A stretch of 64,000 bases of DNA from CAWEQO01 sp963811225. Lineage in GTDB: Bacteria; Chloroflexota; Anaerolineae; Anaerolineales; Anaerolineaceae. The stretch spans positions 682,001-746,000 of the forward strand of contig CAWEQO010000002.1 in the NCBI GenBank assembly GCA_963811225.1, written 5' to 3'. This document shows positions 45,414 to 54,966 of this stretch, in pieces (within the stretch, counting starts at the first letter, position 1; each line of letters opens with the position of its first letter). The notes beneath the pieces were generated by a model. That model saw only the letters and a program-made list of their open reading frames with translations. It made no database searches and had not been told where the DNA came from. The translations under genes and the position numbers were made by a program.

Positions 45414-46039
45414 GCGTCATCCACGGACCTAAAACACCCGTCAGCCCGGCGGGCGGCAGCATGCTGAAAGACCTGACCAACCAGGCCAAAGGCATGCTCG
45501 GTACGGCCGGTCTGCGCGAGATGGAGAAACTGCTCGGGATCCGCTTCGACCCGGCCCCGGCCTACCTGTTCTACGTGACCATTTCGGGTCTGATGGTAGG
45601 CCTGTTCACCGCTTGCGAAGGGCTGCGCATGACCCGCAGCGTGGAGGAGGTGCGCGAGGGAGGGCTGAACGACCACATCCACTACCTTCCTGGGCAGATA
45701 TCCTCCGGCCGGGTGACGCTGAAACGCGGCATTTCGATGTCGCGCGAGCTGTGGAACTGGTTCGCCGAAGGGCTGTACGACACCAAGGTGCAGCGCTTCA
45801 ACATGAGCATCATACAGGGCGCGCCCGGGATGAGCGCTGCGGCGGTGATCGGGATGGTGGGTCCGGGGATCGTCAAGAACTGGGACCTGGAAGGGGCGTA
45901 TCCGGTTAGCTGGTCGTTGTCGAGCCTGGACGTGAGCAACACTTCCCAGGTGGCCATCGAAAGCGTCGAGATCGTGTGCAACACGCTGACCCTGAGCAAG
46001 ATCGCCGGGACGCCGATGAGCCCCACGGCGATGTTCTAA
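45410..46039 (+). CDS. tube-type/baseplate adaptor protein, third paralogue (Afp5-like)
   Basis: A 209-residue gp19-like protein with a longer N-terminal region. AYLFYVTISGLMVGLFTACEG, cut here, and ISSGRVTLKRGISMSRELWNW belong to the tube fold, and PVSWSLSSLDVSNTSQVAIE is the C-terminal strand pair. The extended N-terminus suggests a tube-baseplate adaptor. The start overlaps the small gene upstream by 4 bases. Confidence 0.82.
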   Translation: MSVIHGPKTPVSPAGGSMLKDLTNQAKGMLGTAGLREMEKLLGIRFDPAPAYLFYVTISGLMVGLFTACEGLRMTRSVEEVREGGLNDHIHYLPGQISSGRVTLKRGISMSRELWNWFAEGLYDTKVQRFNMSIIQGAPGMSAAAVIGMVGPGIVKNWDLEGAYPVSWSLSSLDVSNTSQVAIESVEIVCNTLTLSKIAGTPMSPTAMF

Positions 46040-46096
46040 TACGGCGCAACTTTTTGGGGAGTTTCCCTTATCGAACTGTGGGTTTATCAGGTAAAA

Positions 46097-48490
46097 ATGA
46101 AAAAATCGATCTCGACATCCTCCAAGCGCACGAACGCCGCCGGCAGCCAGCCGAAACTTTCGGCGCGCATGGCCTTGTCGAGGCCGCTGGGGGAGCATCA
46201 CCTCGGTTTCCTGCGCAAATTCCAGGAGCGCAAGAGCTTTGTGCGCGCAACCGGCGCAATGGGCAAACAGATGCCGCGGGTAGGGATCGGCTTGAAGAAG
46301 ACTTATCGCAGCCTCAAGACCACCTACACCGTTCCGGCCAGGTACCGCTTCCTGAAAGCGCCCAAGGCCGAGCAGCTCGCGCCGGATGCCTGGCGCTCGC
46401 TGGACATGGCGCTGCCGGGGCATGAGCCATCCGCATCGAGCAGCCCGATGTTTTCTCAGACCAGCCTGCCGTCTTTCCAGGGTCCGCCGCCTCCGCCCAC
46501 ACTATCGCCTGGGCAGGCGATCCCACGTATGGAGGACGATCCGGCGTTCCGTGGTGGGGCAGTGAAAGCGGCTGCGCAGTCGAGCGCTCGCAAGCCGGCC
46601 CCTGCGCCGAACCATCGCTTGTACCGCAGGGTGGAAGAGATCACCCCGGGTGGAGCCGAGAAAAAAGCCGAACCGCCTGCACCATCCCCTGCGCCTTCTG
46701 CTGCACCCAAGCCGCACGCCGGGCAGCCTCAGGGCAAGCCCACCGTCCGGCGCGAGCCGGAGCCATCTGCACCGCGGCCGGTAGAAAAAGCGCCTGCCCA
46801 GACGCCGGAACAGCCGGGCGAAGCGCAGAAGCCGCAGGCCGCCCAGCCGGCCCCTATAATCCCCACAGGACCAGTCCATTCGCACAATCCACGCCGGCCG
46901 CGCCCGCAAACCCAAGCGCCGGCCGTGCCCGCCTCCCATCGCATGGCTGCCCATCCGGCGGCCCCCCCAGATTTGCAGACAGGCGATGGGGTGGTGCGCC
47001 GGGAAATCGAACCCGCTCAGGTGGAAGCGCCGAAGCTCATGGCCGCCCGGACGGTGGAGAAAGCGGTAGAGCGGTCTACGGCCCCCTCCAGGCAGCCGGT
47101 GCGCCCGGCGCCGCAAGTGATCCCGGCTCGGGCTGCTGCCTCAGTCGTAGAGCAGGAGACGCCTCAGGCTGCCCCGCCCGTCCCGCCCTCTACACCGGCC
47201 GCAGCGACTGCTCCTCCAATTCATGGCACGCCTGCGAACGGCCCTGCTAAGGCTCCAGGCAGCGCCCGGGGCCGTGCAGCGCACATTGTCCGATGAATCG
47301 AAACCGGCTGCCCCCGAACATGCCGCGTCCCAGGCGCCGGTTCAGGCTCGTCCCGAAAAGGACTCCAAGCCGCAAGCCTCCGAAACGCAGCCTTCGCAGA
47401 GCGTGCGCCTGCCGTGGGAGGTCCGGCGAATCGAACGCCCAAAGGTGCATCCGCAGGAAGGCACGGTGCAGCGCGAGCCGGAGGGACCGCTGCCGGTGGT
47501 CAAGCCGCCCAAAGCGCCCATCCGCCGCGAAGAATCGCCAATCCATCCGCCGGCTCCGCCGTCCCAGGTGTCACCAGCGGACCGCGGGGCGGCTGCGGCT
47601 TCCCCGGCAGCTGTACAGGGCGATCCTCTGCTCCCTGCCGCCTCACCCGTTCCCGCCCCGGCCTGGATGGTGCAGCGTATGCTGGAGAAGCCGGGAACGC
47701 GCCCGACTGCAGGCCGCCTGCCGCCTCTTACAAGTGGGGCAGCGCCTGCACCTGCACGGGCAAGCGCCTTCCGACTTCCACTTTCTGCGCCGATTGAAGC
47801 GCAAACCGCGGACTCAGCGCCAGACCTGCGTCAGAACTACCGTCAGAGCCGTCAGCCGCGGGCCAAACCGCCGGGCACAGCGCACCGCTTCGAATCGCCA
47901 CCCGGCAGGCGATCCGCAAAGCGCCCGGGAAGCCTGTCCTCCGGCTGCTGCAGCCTGGCCGCGTGAGCCGCGAGGTGCAGCGCGAGCCGGAACGCCACAG
48001 CCCCGGCCATCCTCGGCGCGAGCCGCAGCCTCCCGATTTGGAGAAGGCTCCGGCGCTGGCGGCCCTGGCCGGTATGCACATGCTGCGGCGCATGAAGCAG
48101 AAATATCCCCCCCAAGGGCAGGCGGCACAAACCCAGGCCGAGCTGCCGGTGGTGACGGCGGCAGCCCCCAGGCCGCCGACCCAGCCCGTAACCGGCGAGC
48201 CCGGCGAGCGCCCGCAGCCGCAGGGAGCGCTGCCGGGTCAGGTTTACACCCGCATGCTGATGCCAACCGTGCCGCGCCCGGCTGCGCCTGCTGTCGAATT
48301 GGGGGTGGTGCAGCGGGCCTTGGATCGGGATGAGCCAGAGCCGCCGCCGGACAGCGACCAGGCGTTTGAGCGTGTTTCGCCCGGCGAGGAGCGGCCTGAG
48401 CCGGCCCTGGACCTGGACCGCGTGGCCGAACAGGTCTATCCGGTGATCTTGCGCAAGCTGGCGGAAGAGAAACGCCGCTTTGGACGGTAA
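46097..48490 (+). pseudogene. long Pro/Ala-rich disordered protein with VQR-type motifs, two frame shifts
   Basis: One protein of roughly 795 residues is spread over three frames: 46097-~47215, ~47215 to between 47800 and 47940, then to 48490. The first change is +1, the second -1. The N-terminal 100 residues are basic and partly helical (GLKKTYRSLKTTYTVPARYR). The rest is Pro/Ala-rich, broken by motifs such as TVRREPE, VVRREIEP, AVQRTLSDE, TVQREPEG, MVQRMLEKP, EVQREPE and VVQRALDRD, the same VQR beads as in the DUF4157 protein. No enzyme domain was recognised. Position is between tube adaptor and LysM genes. Confidence 0.55.
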
Positions 48491-48526
48491 GCGACCGGGC
48501 AGCCGGTAATCAGAAGGAGCGAGTCG

Positions 48527-49225
48527 ATGTTCAATGCAGTCAAAAGTAAAGCCGCCGAAATGGCGTTTGGCGTCCCCAACAATTTGCAGAAGGCCGCCAT
48601 CGTCATTTTGGATACCCACGAATCGATTCCCTGCCAGTTCAACCCGCAGGAGCTGTCGATCACACGCGACGTCACCTGGCACGGCCGTCCGCTGCCGCTG
48701 TTGAACTCGCCGATCATGCAGTATCAGGGCGGCACGGCTACCACGGCCTCGATGAACTTGATCTTCGACACCAGCGACAGCGGGGAGGATGTGCGCGCCT
48801 ACACCAATCAACTGCTGCGCATGACGCTGAAAGGCGGCGGCGGCCATGGCAACAACGACGTGTTCCTCGAACCGCCCACGGTCGGCTTCGTGTGGGGCAA
48901 GTTCGAACTGTTCCAGGCGGTAATCACCCATCTGTCGATCTCGTACGTGCTGTTCCTGCCGGACGGCACGCCAATCCGGGCGCGGGCCGGGGTGACCTTC
49001 ACCCAGAACGATCACGACGACGATCCGCTGGCTTCGCAGAACCCGACCACGCGGGTGGAGCCGCGCAAGACTCGCATCGTGCGCACCGGCGAGCGCCTGG
49101 ACAGCATCGCTTACGAAGAATACGGGCAGGCGCACCTGTGGCGCTTACTGGCGGAAGCCAACCACCTCGACCACGTGGAGTCGCTGCAGGCGGGGCAGGT
49201 ATTGATCATTCCGCCGCTGGATTGA
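48527..49225 (+). CDS. LysM-domain baseplate protein (Afp7-like)
   Basis: A 232-residue protein. The N-terminal domain (HESIPCQFNPQELSITRDVTW; GGTATTASMNLIFDTSD) is the CIS tube-interacting fold; the C-terminal LysM domain (residues 183-231) has RTGERLDSIAYEEYG and ends LQAGQVLIIPPLD. In CIS particles this protein links the tube to the spike. Directly followed by the VgrG-like gene. Confidence 0.9.
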   Translation: MFNAVKSKAAEMAFGVPNNLQKAAIVILDTHESIPCQFNPQELSITRDVTWHGRPLPLLNSPIMQYQGGTATTASMNLIFDTSDSGEDVRAYTNQLLRMTLKGGGGHGNNDVFLEPPTVGFVWGKFELFQAVITHLSISYVLFLPDGTPIRARAGVTFTQNDHDDDPLASQNPTTRVEPRKTRIVRTGERLDSIAYEEYGQAHLWRLLAEANHLDHVESLQAGQVLIIPPLD

Positions 49226-49235
49226 GGACGTCACT

Positions 49236-51116
49236 ATGCCCGATAAGATAGATTACCGCCTGAAGCTGAAAGTGAACGGAACCCCCTTCCAGGACCGCGA
49301 CATGGATGACATTGTCGAGCTGGTGGTGGATTCGGATTACTTCCTGCCGACCATGTTCTCGGTCACCTTGCGCGATTTCCAGGACGAGCATTCCCACAAC
49401 CTGGCCTACGCCGACAGCGAAAAATTCAAGATCGGCGCGGCGGTGGAAATCTCGATGTCCGCCGAGGTGGAAACGGGCCTGACCGAGGCAGTGTTGGTGA
49501 AAGGTGAGATCACTTCGATCGAGCCGGTGTTCGGCGAGGATGGAAATTCGTTCTTCCGGGCGGTCGGCTATGACCGCTCTCATCACCTGACGCGCGGCAA
49601 GTGGACGCGCGTCTTCGGGGACGGCAAGTCGGCCGGGTCAATTACGGAGAAGGATATCCTCGCTAAAATTGCCCAGATGGCAGGGCTTTCTCAGAAGGTG
49701 GACGCAAGCGGGCTTTCTGGGCTGAGCTACGAATACGTGATGCAGTACAACCAGACCGATTGGGATTTCCTTTGGTCACGCGCCCGGGCTTTTGGCTATC
49801 AGGTATACGTGGAAGATCGCACCCTGTACTTCCAAAAGGCGAACGCCGTGCGGGGGACGGATGCGCCGGTGACGTTGGAATGGGGGGCCACGCTGGCATC
49901 CTTCGAGCCGCGCATCACGCTGATGGGGCAGGCCAGCGAAGCCGAGTATCACGGCTGGGACCCGTCGAAGAAGAAGGAAATTGTGGGGAAGGTATCAACT
50001 TCCTCTTATGATTTTCCCAATCAGATTGGGTACCCGGAAAAGAAAAGCGAAACCTTCTTGAAAAAGGCTTTCAGCGCTGCAAAGGTCGTATCGGTTGACC
50101 GGCCGGCTTACTCTCAGGGCATGGCGAAACAGATGGCAGACGCCGAGCTGTCTAGCGGGGCGAATCAGTTCATCCAGGCGGACGGTTTCTTGCAGCGGGG
50201 TAACCCGCACTTGCTGGCGGGACGAAAGGTGAAGATCAAGAACGTCGGCAAGAATTTCTCGGGCACCTATTACCTGACCAAAGTGCGCCACGAGCTGCGC
50301 GGCGGGCGCTACATGGTGCAGTTCAGCGTCTCCGGCAGCAGCCCGCACACCCTGTACGGTATGCTGCATGCCGGTGCGCCCACGGGCGACCGGCTCAACA
50401 GCCCCGTGGTCGGCATTGTCACCAACGTCGACGACCCGGATAAGCTGGGACGAGTGCGGGTGAAATTCCCCTGGCTCGATCCCAACTACGAGAGCAATTT
50501 CGCCCGGATATGCTCGATCGATGGCGGTAAGGAGCGCGGCTTCTTCTTCTTGCCTGAGGTTAATGACGAGGTATTGGTTGCGTTCGAGCACGGTGACATC
50601 AACCTGCCCTACATCATCGGTCGACTGTGGAACAAGCAGGACAAGCCGCCAAAAGGCACCGGTTCGTCGGTCTACGCCGGGGGTAAAGTGAACCAGCGCG
50701 TCATCTGCTCGCGGACCGGTCACCGCATCATCCTGGATGACACCGATGGTAAAGAGCAAATCTTGATCGAGAGCAAGGACAGCAAGGCCAGCATCTTGAT
50801 GTCCGCCAAGGACGGCTCGATCACGCTCAAGTCGCAAGGCGATTTTACAATCGAGTTGCAGGGCAAGTTCATCGTCAAGAGCCAGGGCGATATTTCTATG
50901 GAGACCAAGGCGGGCAGCAAGATCACAGCCGCTACCAAGGTGGAGGTGAACGCCAACCAAGAAGCCACTATCAAGGCCTCGGCCGGAAAACTGGCGCTGA
51001 AGCCCGCCGGGACCGAACTTTCGGGCATGAAGGTGGACGTCAAAGGCAGTACGATCACCTCGATCAGCGGCAGCGCCATGGTCGAGATCAAGGGCGGCAT
51101 GGTCAAAATCAATTAG
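49236..51116 (+). CDS. VgrG-like spike protein (Afp8-like)
   Basis: A 626-residue spike. The gp27-like part includes QTDWDFLWSRARAFGYQVY and the FLQRGNPHLLAGRKVKIKN, cut here; the gp5 OB domain covers VVGIVTNVDDPDKLGRVRV and DINLPYIIGRLWNKQDKPP. The C-terminal 140 residues form repeated beta-strands (KDGSITLKSQGDFTIELQG, cut here) making the trimeric needle. It carries the PAAR tip, encoded next. No extra effector domain is fused. Confidence 0.93.
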   Translation: MPDKIDYRLKLKVNGTPFQDRDMDDIVELVVDSDYFLPTMFSVTLRDFQDEHSHNLAYADSEKFKIGAAVEISMSAEVETGLTEAVLVKGEITSIEPVFGEDGNSFFRAVGYDRSHHLTRGKWTRVFGDGKSAGSITEKDILAKIAQMAGLSQKVDASGLSGLSYEYVMQYNQTDWDFLWSRARAFGYQVYVEDRTLYFQKANAVRGTDAPVTLEWGATLASFEPRITLMGQASEAEYHGWDPSKKKEIVGKVSTSSYDFPNQIGYPEKKSETFLKKAFSAAKVVSVDRPAYSQGMAKQMADAELSSGANQFIQADGFLQRGNPHLLAGRKVKIKNVGKNFSGTYYLTKVRHELRGGRYMVQFSVSGSSPHTLYGMLHAGAPTGDRLNSPVVGIVTNVDDPDKLGRVRVKFPWLDPNYESNFARICSIDGGKERGFFFLPEVNDEVLVAFEHGDINLPYIIGRLWNKQDKPPKGTGSSVYAGGKVNQRVICSRTGHRIILDDTDGKEQILIESKDSKASILMSAKDGSITLKSQGDFTIELQGKFIVKSQGDISMETKAGSKITAATKVEVNANQEATIKASAGKLALKPAGTELSGMKVDVKGSTITSISGSAMVEIKGGMVKIN

Positions 51117-51134
51117 GCCGGGAGGGATGTAGAG

Positions 51135-51422
51135 ATGTTTCCAGCAGCGCGTGTAGGCGATATGACCGCAACCGGCGACACAGTCATCGGGCCGGGCGTG
51201 CCCACGGTATTGATCGAGAACATGCCTGCCTCCGTGCTGGGCGACCAGGTTGCCGGAGCGGCCTGCACCGGGGCGATCACCCTGGGCAGCGCGACGGTCT
51301 TGATTGGCGGGCGCCCGGCTGCGCGCGTTACCAGCCAGGTGACCGGGGTCAATCCGGTGACGGGCGTGCCGGTGACAACGGCGGTGATCAAAGGCGCGAT
51401 GAAAACGATGATTGGCGGGTAG
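51135..51422 (+). CDS. PAAR-domain spike tip protein (Afp10-like)
   Basis: A 95-residue PAAR protein: PAARVGDMTATGDTVIGPG, VLIENMPASVLGDQV and VLIGGRPAARVTSQV are the repeated hairpins that form the sharp cone. The metal-binding His/Cys of some PAAR tips is only partly visible. It sits on the VgrG needle and helps pierce the target membrane. Confidence 0.92.
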   Translation: MFPAARVGDMTATGDTVIGPGVPTVLIENMPASVLGDQVAGAACTGAITLGSATVLIGGRPAARVTSQVTGVNPVTGVPVTTAVIKGAMKTMIGG

Positions 51423-51427
51423 TGATC

Positions 51428-51841
51428 ATGGAAGATAACGCAAAAAAAGCTTTTCTAGGCAGCGGCTTGCACTTCCCGATCCGGGTGGACGCGCTCCGGC
51501 GGGTGGAACTGGTCAGCGCCGAGAAGGATATCCAGCAGTCGATTGGGATCATCCTGGGGACGCACATCGGCGAGCGGGTGATGCGCCCGGAGTTTGGCTG
51601 CCGGGTGCACGAGCTGCTGTTCGAGCCGCGTGACGCTGTTCTGGCGGGTAAGATCCGCAGCTACGTCAGCAAGGCGCTGGCCCTGTGGGAGCCGCGCATC
51701 ACGGTGACCGACGTGCGCCCTGAGTTCGACGCTGGACTGGATGGGGGCGTACTGGTGTCGATCGATTACCAGATCAAGTCGTCGCATGACGACCGTAGTA
51801 TCGTTTACCCGTTCTTCATTGAAGCGCAGGAAGAGTGGTAG
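51428..51841 (+). CDS. gp25-like baseplate wedge protein (Afp9-like)
   Basis: A 137-residue protein. The family signature IGIILGTHIGERVMRPEFGC, followed by RVHELLFEP, is intact. ATG 51428 is preferred to the overlapping GTG 51422. gp25 nucleates sheath assembly on the baseplate. The next gene begins inside or just after its stop. Confidence 0.92.
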   Translation: MEDNAKKAFLGSGLHFPIRVDALRRVELVSAEKDIQQSIGIILGTHIGERVMRPEFGCRVHELLFEPRDAVLAGKIRSYVSKALALWEPRITVTDVRPEFDAGLDGGVLVSIDYQIKSSHDDRSIVYPFFIEAQEEW

Positions 51842-51852
51842 AGGGAATCATT

Positions 51853-53976
51853 ATGGCCTTATCGAGCCCCAATTTAGACGATCTGAGATTTCAGCGCGAC
51901 CTGGTGGATGAGGCGCGTAAGCGCATCACCCAATACTGTCCGGAGTGGACCGAGTACAACCTCAGCGACCCCGGCATTACCTTAATCGAGCTGTTCGCCT
52001 GGATGACCGAGCTGCTGGTGTACCGGCTCAACCGAGTGCCGGAGAAGAACTACATCAAGTTTCTGGAACTGCTGGGTATGCGCTACCAACCCGCCAGCAG
52101 CGCCCGCACCGACCTGACCTTCTGGCTGTCGGCTTCGCTGCCGTTCAGCGAGGAGGACGACCAGACGGTAACCGTGCCGCAAGGTTTGCAGGCTCGCACC
52201 AGCGGCGGCAGCGCCGAGGGTGAGATCATCTTTTCCACCGACTACATGAAGGAAATCTTCCCGCCTGAGCTGGTGCAGCTGCGCAAGGACACCGAGATGC
52301 AGCGCAATTACGCCTCGCGCCTGGGCATGGAGGTGTTCCTGCCCTTTATGGACCGGCCGCGCCAGGGCAATACCTTCTATCTTGGCTTCCGCCCCGACCG
52401 CGACCTGAGCGGGCACACCCTGCAGCTAACCTTCACCTGCGAGGAGACCGAGGCGGTCGGCATCCGGCGCCAAGATCCGCCGCTCGTGTGGGAGTGTTCG
52501 CTGGGCGACGGTGTATGGAAAGAGGTGGTCCGCAGCCAGCTGGCAGGCGAGAAGGACACGACCGGCGGCCTGAACAATCCCTCCGGCAGCCTGGTGTTCT
52601 ACCTGCCGCTCTCGGCCAAACCGGACGTGGTGCATGGGCAGAACGCTTACTGGCTGCGCTGCCGCTACGAGCAGCGCAACGAGATGCAGGGCTACTACAC
52701 CGCCTCGCCGCGCATCCTGTCGGTCACACCCGCTGCGATTGGCGTGACGGTTTCGTCCACCCATTCACAGGTGGTGGACAACGAAGAGCTGGGTCGCAGC
52801 GCCGGAGACCCCGGCCAGGAGTTCCGGCTGCAGTTCCACCCGGTGCTGTCGCTGCACGAGGGCGAGACCCTGGAAGTGCAGGAGGAGCGCCTGGGTGAGA
52901 CCGTGTTCGTACCATGGCAGTATGTGCCCAACTTCGCCAACTCGACCTTGCACGACCGCCACTTCACCCTCGACCCGGCCAGCGGGACGGTCACGCTCGG
53001 CCCGGCCATCCGCCAGCCGGACGGCACCGTGCGCCAGTATGGACGCATCCCGGAAAATGGACGCCTCTTGCGCTTCCGCCGCTACCGCTACGGCAGCGGG
53101 GCCAACGGCAACGTGCCGGAGAATTCACTGCAATCGTTGACCTCTTCGTACGCCTATCTGGCCCGCGTGACCAACCTGCGCCGGGCCGGCGGCGGCCGGG
53201 ATCAAGAGTTGCTGGAAGAGGTCAAGATGCGCGCCCAGCGCGAGCTGCAGGCCCAGAAGCGGGCCGTAACCGTGCAAGATTACGAGACGCTGATCAAGAA
53301 CGTTAGCCGGAACGTGGCCAGGGTGCGCTGCCTGTCGCCGCAAGACGAGGCTGCCATCCGCCCCGGAACCGTGGAGCTGCTGGTCATCCCGTCGGTGGAG
53401 TCCTCGCTGCTGGCAGGCGATCTAGGCAGCTTGCAGCTGTCGAACGCCTTCGTGCAGGAGGCCAAAGCGTTCTTGAACCAGTATCGGCTGCTGACAACCT
53501 CGATCCAGATCCACGAGCCGCAGTATTTGGGCGTGCAAGTATGCGCCGACATCGTGGTGGAGGATTTCTTCGTTCCCGAAGTGGTGCAGGCCCGGGTGGC
53601 CCGCTGCTTGCAGCAGTTCCTGTCGCCGCTGGCGCTGCCCAACCTGGAGCCGGAACTGCAGTCGCTCTATGCGCCGGATTGGGAGGGCTGGACCTTTGGC
53701 CGCGGTTTGCTGGCTGCCGAGATTTCCTCTCTAGTCCAGCGTGTGCCGGGGGTTAAGTACGTGGTGGATGTGCAGTTGTTCACCCGCCCGGTGGACCCGG
53801 AGCGCGAGCGCCAGCGGGTGCCCGAGATCGATCCGCAGGAGCCGCTCGATCGTCTGGAAGAGCGCGTGCTGTGGATTGGCGAAAACACCCTGATCTGTTC
53901 GCTGCCGCACCAGGTAAACCTGGTGGACCTGGCTGCGATGAACCGCAAGGATGGCAAAGCTCATGACCGCAGGTGA
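51853..53976 (+). CDS. baseplate J/gp47-like protein (Afp11-like)
   Basis: A 707-residue protein (ATG 51853; GTG 51835 also in frame). NLSDPGITLIELFAWMTELL and YRLNRVPEKNYIKFLELLGM are the conserved N-terminal region of CIS baseplate J proteins; the middle contains beta-rich extensions and the C-terminal part the J-type core (RNVARVRCLSPQDEAAIRPG). It forms the baseplate wedge with gp25. Confidence 0.92.
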   Translation: MALSSPNLDDLRFQRDLVDEARKRITQYCPEWTEYNLSDPGITLIELFAWMTELLVYRLNRVPEKNYIKFLELLGMRYQPASSARTDLTFWLSASLPFSEEDDQTVTVPQGLQARTSGGSAEGEIIFSTDYMKEIFPPELVQLRKDTEMQRNYASRLGMEVFLPFMDRPRQGNTFYLGFRPDRDLSGHTLQLTFTCEETEAVGIRRQDPPLVWECSLGDGVWKEVVRSQLAGEKDTTGGLNNPSGSLVFYLPLSAKPDVVHGQNAYWLRCRYEQRNEMQGYYTASPRILSVTPAAIGVTVSSTHSQVVDNEELGRSAGDPGQEFRLQFHPVLSLHEGETLEVQEERLGETVFVPWQYVPNFANSTLHDRHFTLDPASGTVTLGPAIRQPDGTVRQYGRIPENGRLLRFRRYRYGSGANGNVPENSLQSLTSSYAYLARVTNLRRAGGGRDQELLEEVKMRAQRELQAQKRAVTVQDYETLIKNVSRNVARVRCLSPQDEAAIRPGTVELLVIPSVESSLLAGDLGSLQLSNAFVQEAKAFLNQYRLLTTSIQIHEPQYLGVQVCADIVVEDFFVPEVVQARVARCLQQFLSPLALPNLEPELQSLYAPDWEGWTFGRGLLAAEISSLVQRVPGVKYVVDVQLFTRPVDPERERQRVPEIDPQEPLDRLEERVLWIGENTLICSLPHQVNLVDLAAMNRKDGKAHDRR

Positions 53977-54913
53977 GATGCTCTCCTTCGCAGCCGACGC
54001 CTACAACGCCTACCCGTCGGAGCGGGTGCGCTTCTCGCTGCGCATTGAGGCCGAAGCGATCCTGCCCAGGCGCTGGGCGCTCGTGCGCTTTCCGCGGCTG
54101 CTGCGCGTGGAGGAGATCCGCCTGGCGCGGCGGGAAGAGGGCCAGTCGGTCAGCGCCAGCGAACAGAATCAGCAGACCTGGCTGCGTTGGGAGTGGGAGC
54201 AATCCCCGCGGGTCGAGCCATTCTGCGAGCTGGTGGTTACGGCGCAGGTAGATTCGAGCGCCCCGCCCGAGCCGATCAAAGCGATCGCCTCACTGCAAGA
54301 CGAGAACGGCGTATTGTTCGAAACCGGCTTGCAGGTGATGGTGAAGCGCATGGCCGCTTCGATCCGCTACTTGCCGGAGATCTATCAGGACGAGGGCTTT
54401 ACCAACCGCTTCTTGATGCTTCTGGAGAGTTTCTGGCAGCCAGTCTCGCTGCAGATCGATCAGGCCGCCAACTACTTCGACCCCTACCTGACGCCGGTTG
54501 AGATGGTGTCCTGGTTGGGCTCGTGGTTTGGGTTGGAGTTGGAGCAAGACCTGCCCGAGGCGCGCAAGCGCGATCTCGTGGCAGCTATCAGCGCCATCAA
54601 CGCCCAGAAGGGCACGCGCCAGGGGTTGGAAACCCTGTTGAGCATGTACACCGGCGGCGCGGTGGAGATCGTGGAACACCGCGACACCAACCTGGCGCTG
54701 GGGGCGTCCACGCTGCTGGGTTACCAGATCGCTCTTGGGCGCGACAACCGCCCGCATTCCTTCGACGTGAAGGTGCAGGTTCCGGTTTCGACGCTGCGGC
54801 AGGACGGCAACCCCGAGGAGAACCGCCAGCGTTACCGCAAGCGAATCGAGGCGCTGATCGAGCAGTACAAACCGGCGCACACGGTGTTCGAGCTGGATTT
54901 GGGATTTGTTTAA
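53951..54913 (+). CDS. phage tail protein I-like baseplate protein (Afp12-like)
   Basis: A 320-residue protein that starts inside the J gene (a second ATG at 53963 is possible). The tail-protein-I core RYLPEIYQDEGFTNRFLMLL, then EMVSWLGSWFGLELEQDLPE and GTRQGLETLLSMYTGG, are characteristic. The N-terminal 120 residues are beta-rich. It completes the wedge. Its stop overlaps a tiny frame (54913-54966). Confidence 0.85.
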   Translation: MAKLMTAGEMLSFAADAYNAYPSERVRFSLRIEAEAILPRRWALVRFPRLLRVEEIRLARREEGQSVSASEQNQQTWLRWEWEQSPRVEPFCELVVTAQVDSSAPPEPIKAIASLQDENGVLFETGLQVMVKRMAASIRYLPEIYQDEGFTNRFLMLLESFWQPVSLQIDQAANYFDPYLTPVEMVSWLGSWFGLELEQDLPEARKRDLVAAISAINAQKGTRQGLETLLSMYTGGAVEIVEHRDTNLALGASTLLGYQIALGRDNRPHSFDVKVQVPVSTLRQDGNPEENRQRYRKRIEALIEQYKPAHTVFELDLGFV

Positions 54914-54966
54914 TGGGGCGCTTCGCGAGGAGACCCTTTTATGAAGTATGGGAGTGTAAGCACTGA
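54913..54966 (+). CDS. possible 17-residue microprotein
   Basis: A frame MGRFARRPFYEVWECKH begins in TAATG with the upstream stop and ends in TGATG with the next start. The perfect coupling on both sides favours translation, but so short a frame can occur by chance, and no ribosome site is distinct. Confidence 0.3.
   Translation: MGRFARRPFYEVWECKH

Noticed and set aside
47293..48333. 346-residue frame overlapping the disordered protein
   Set aside because: Arg-rich shadow text; the VQR-motif frames to either side carry the real signal.
46097..48490. Reading the Pro-rich protein as the CIS tape measure (Afp14-like)
   Set aside because: Tape measures are long and helical; this one is disordered and Pro/Ala-rich. 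The role remains open.
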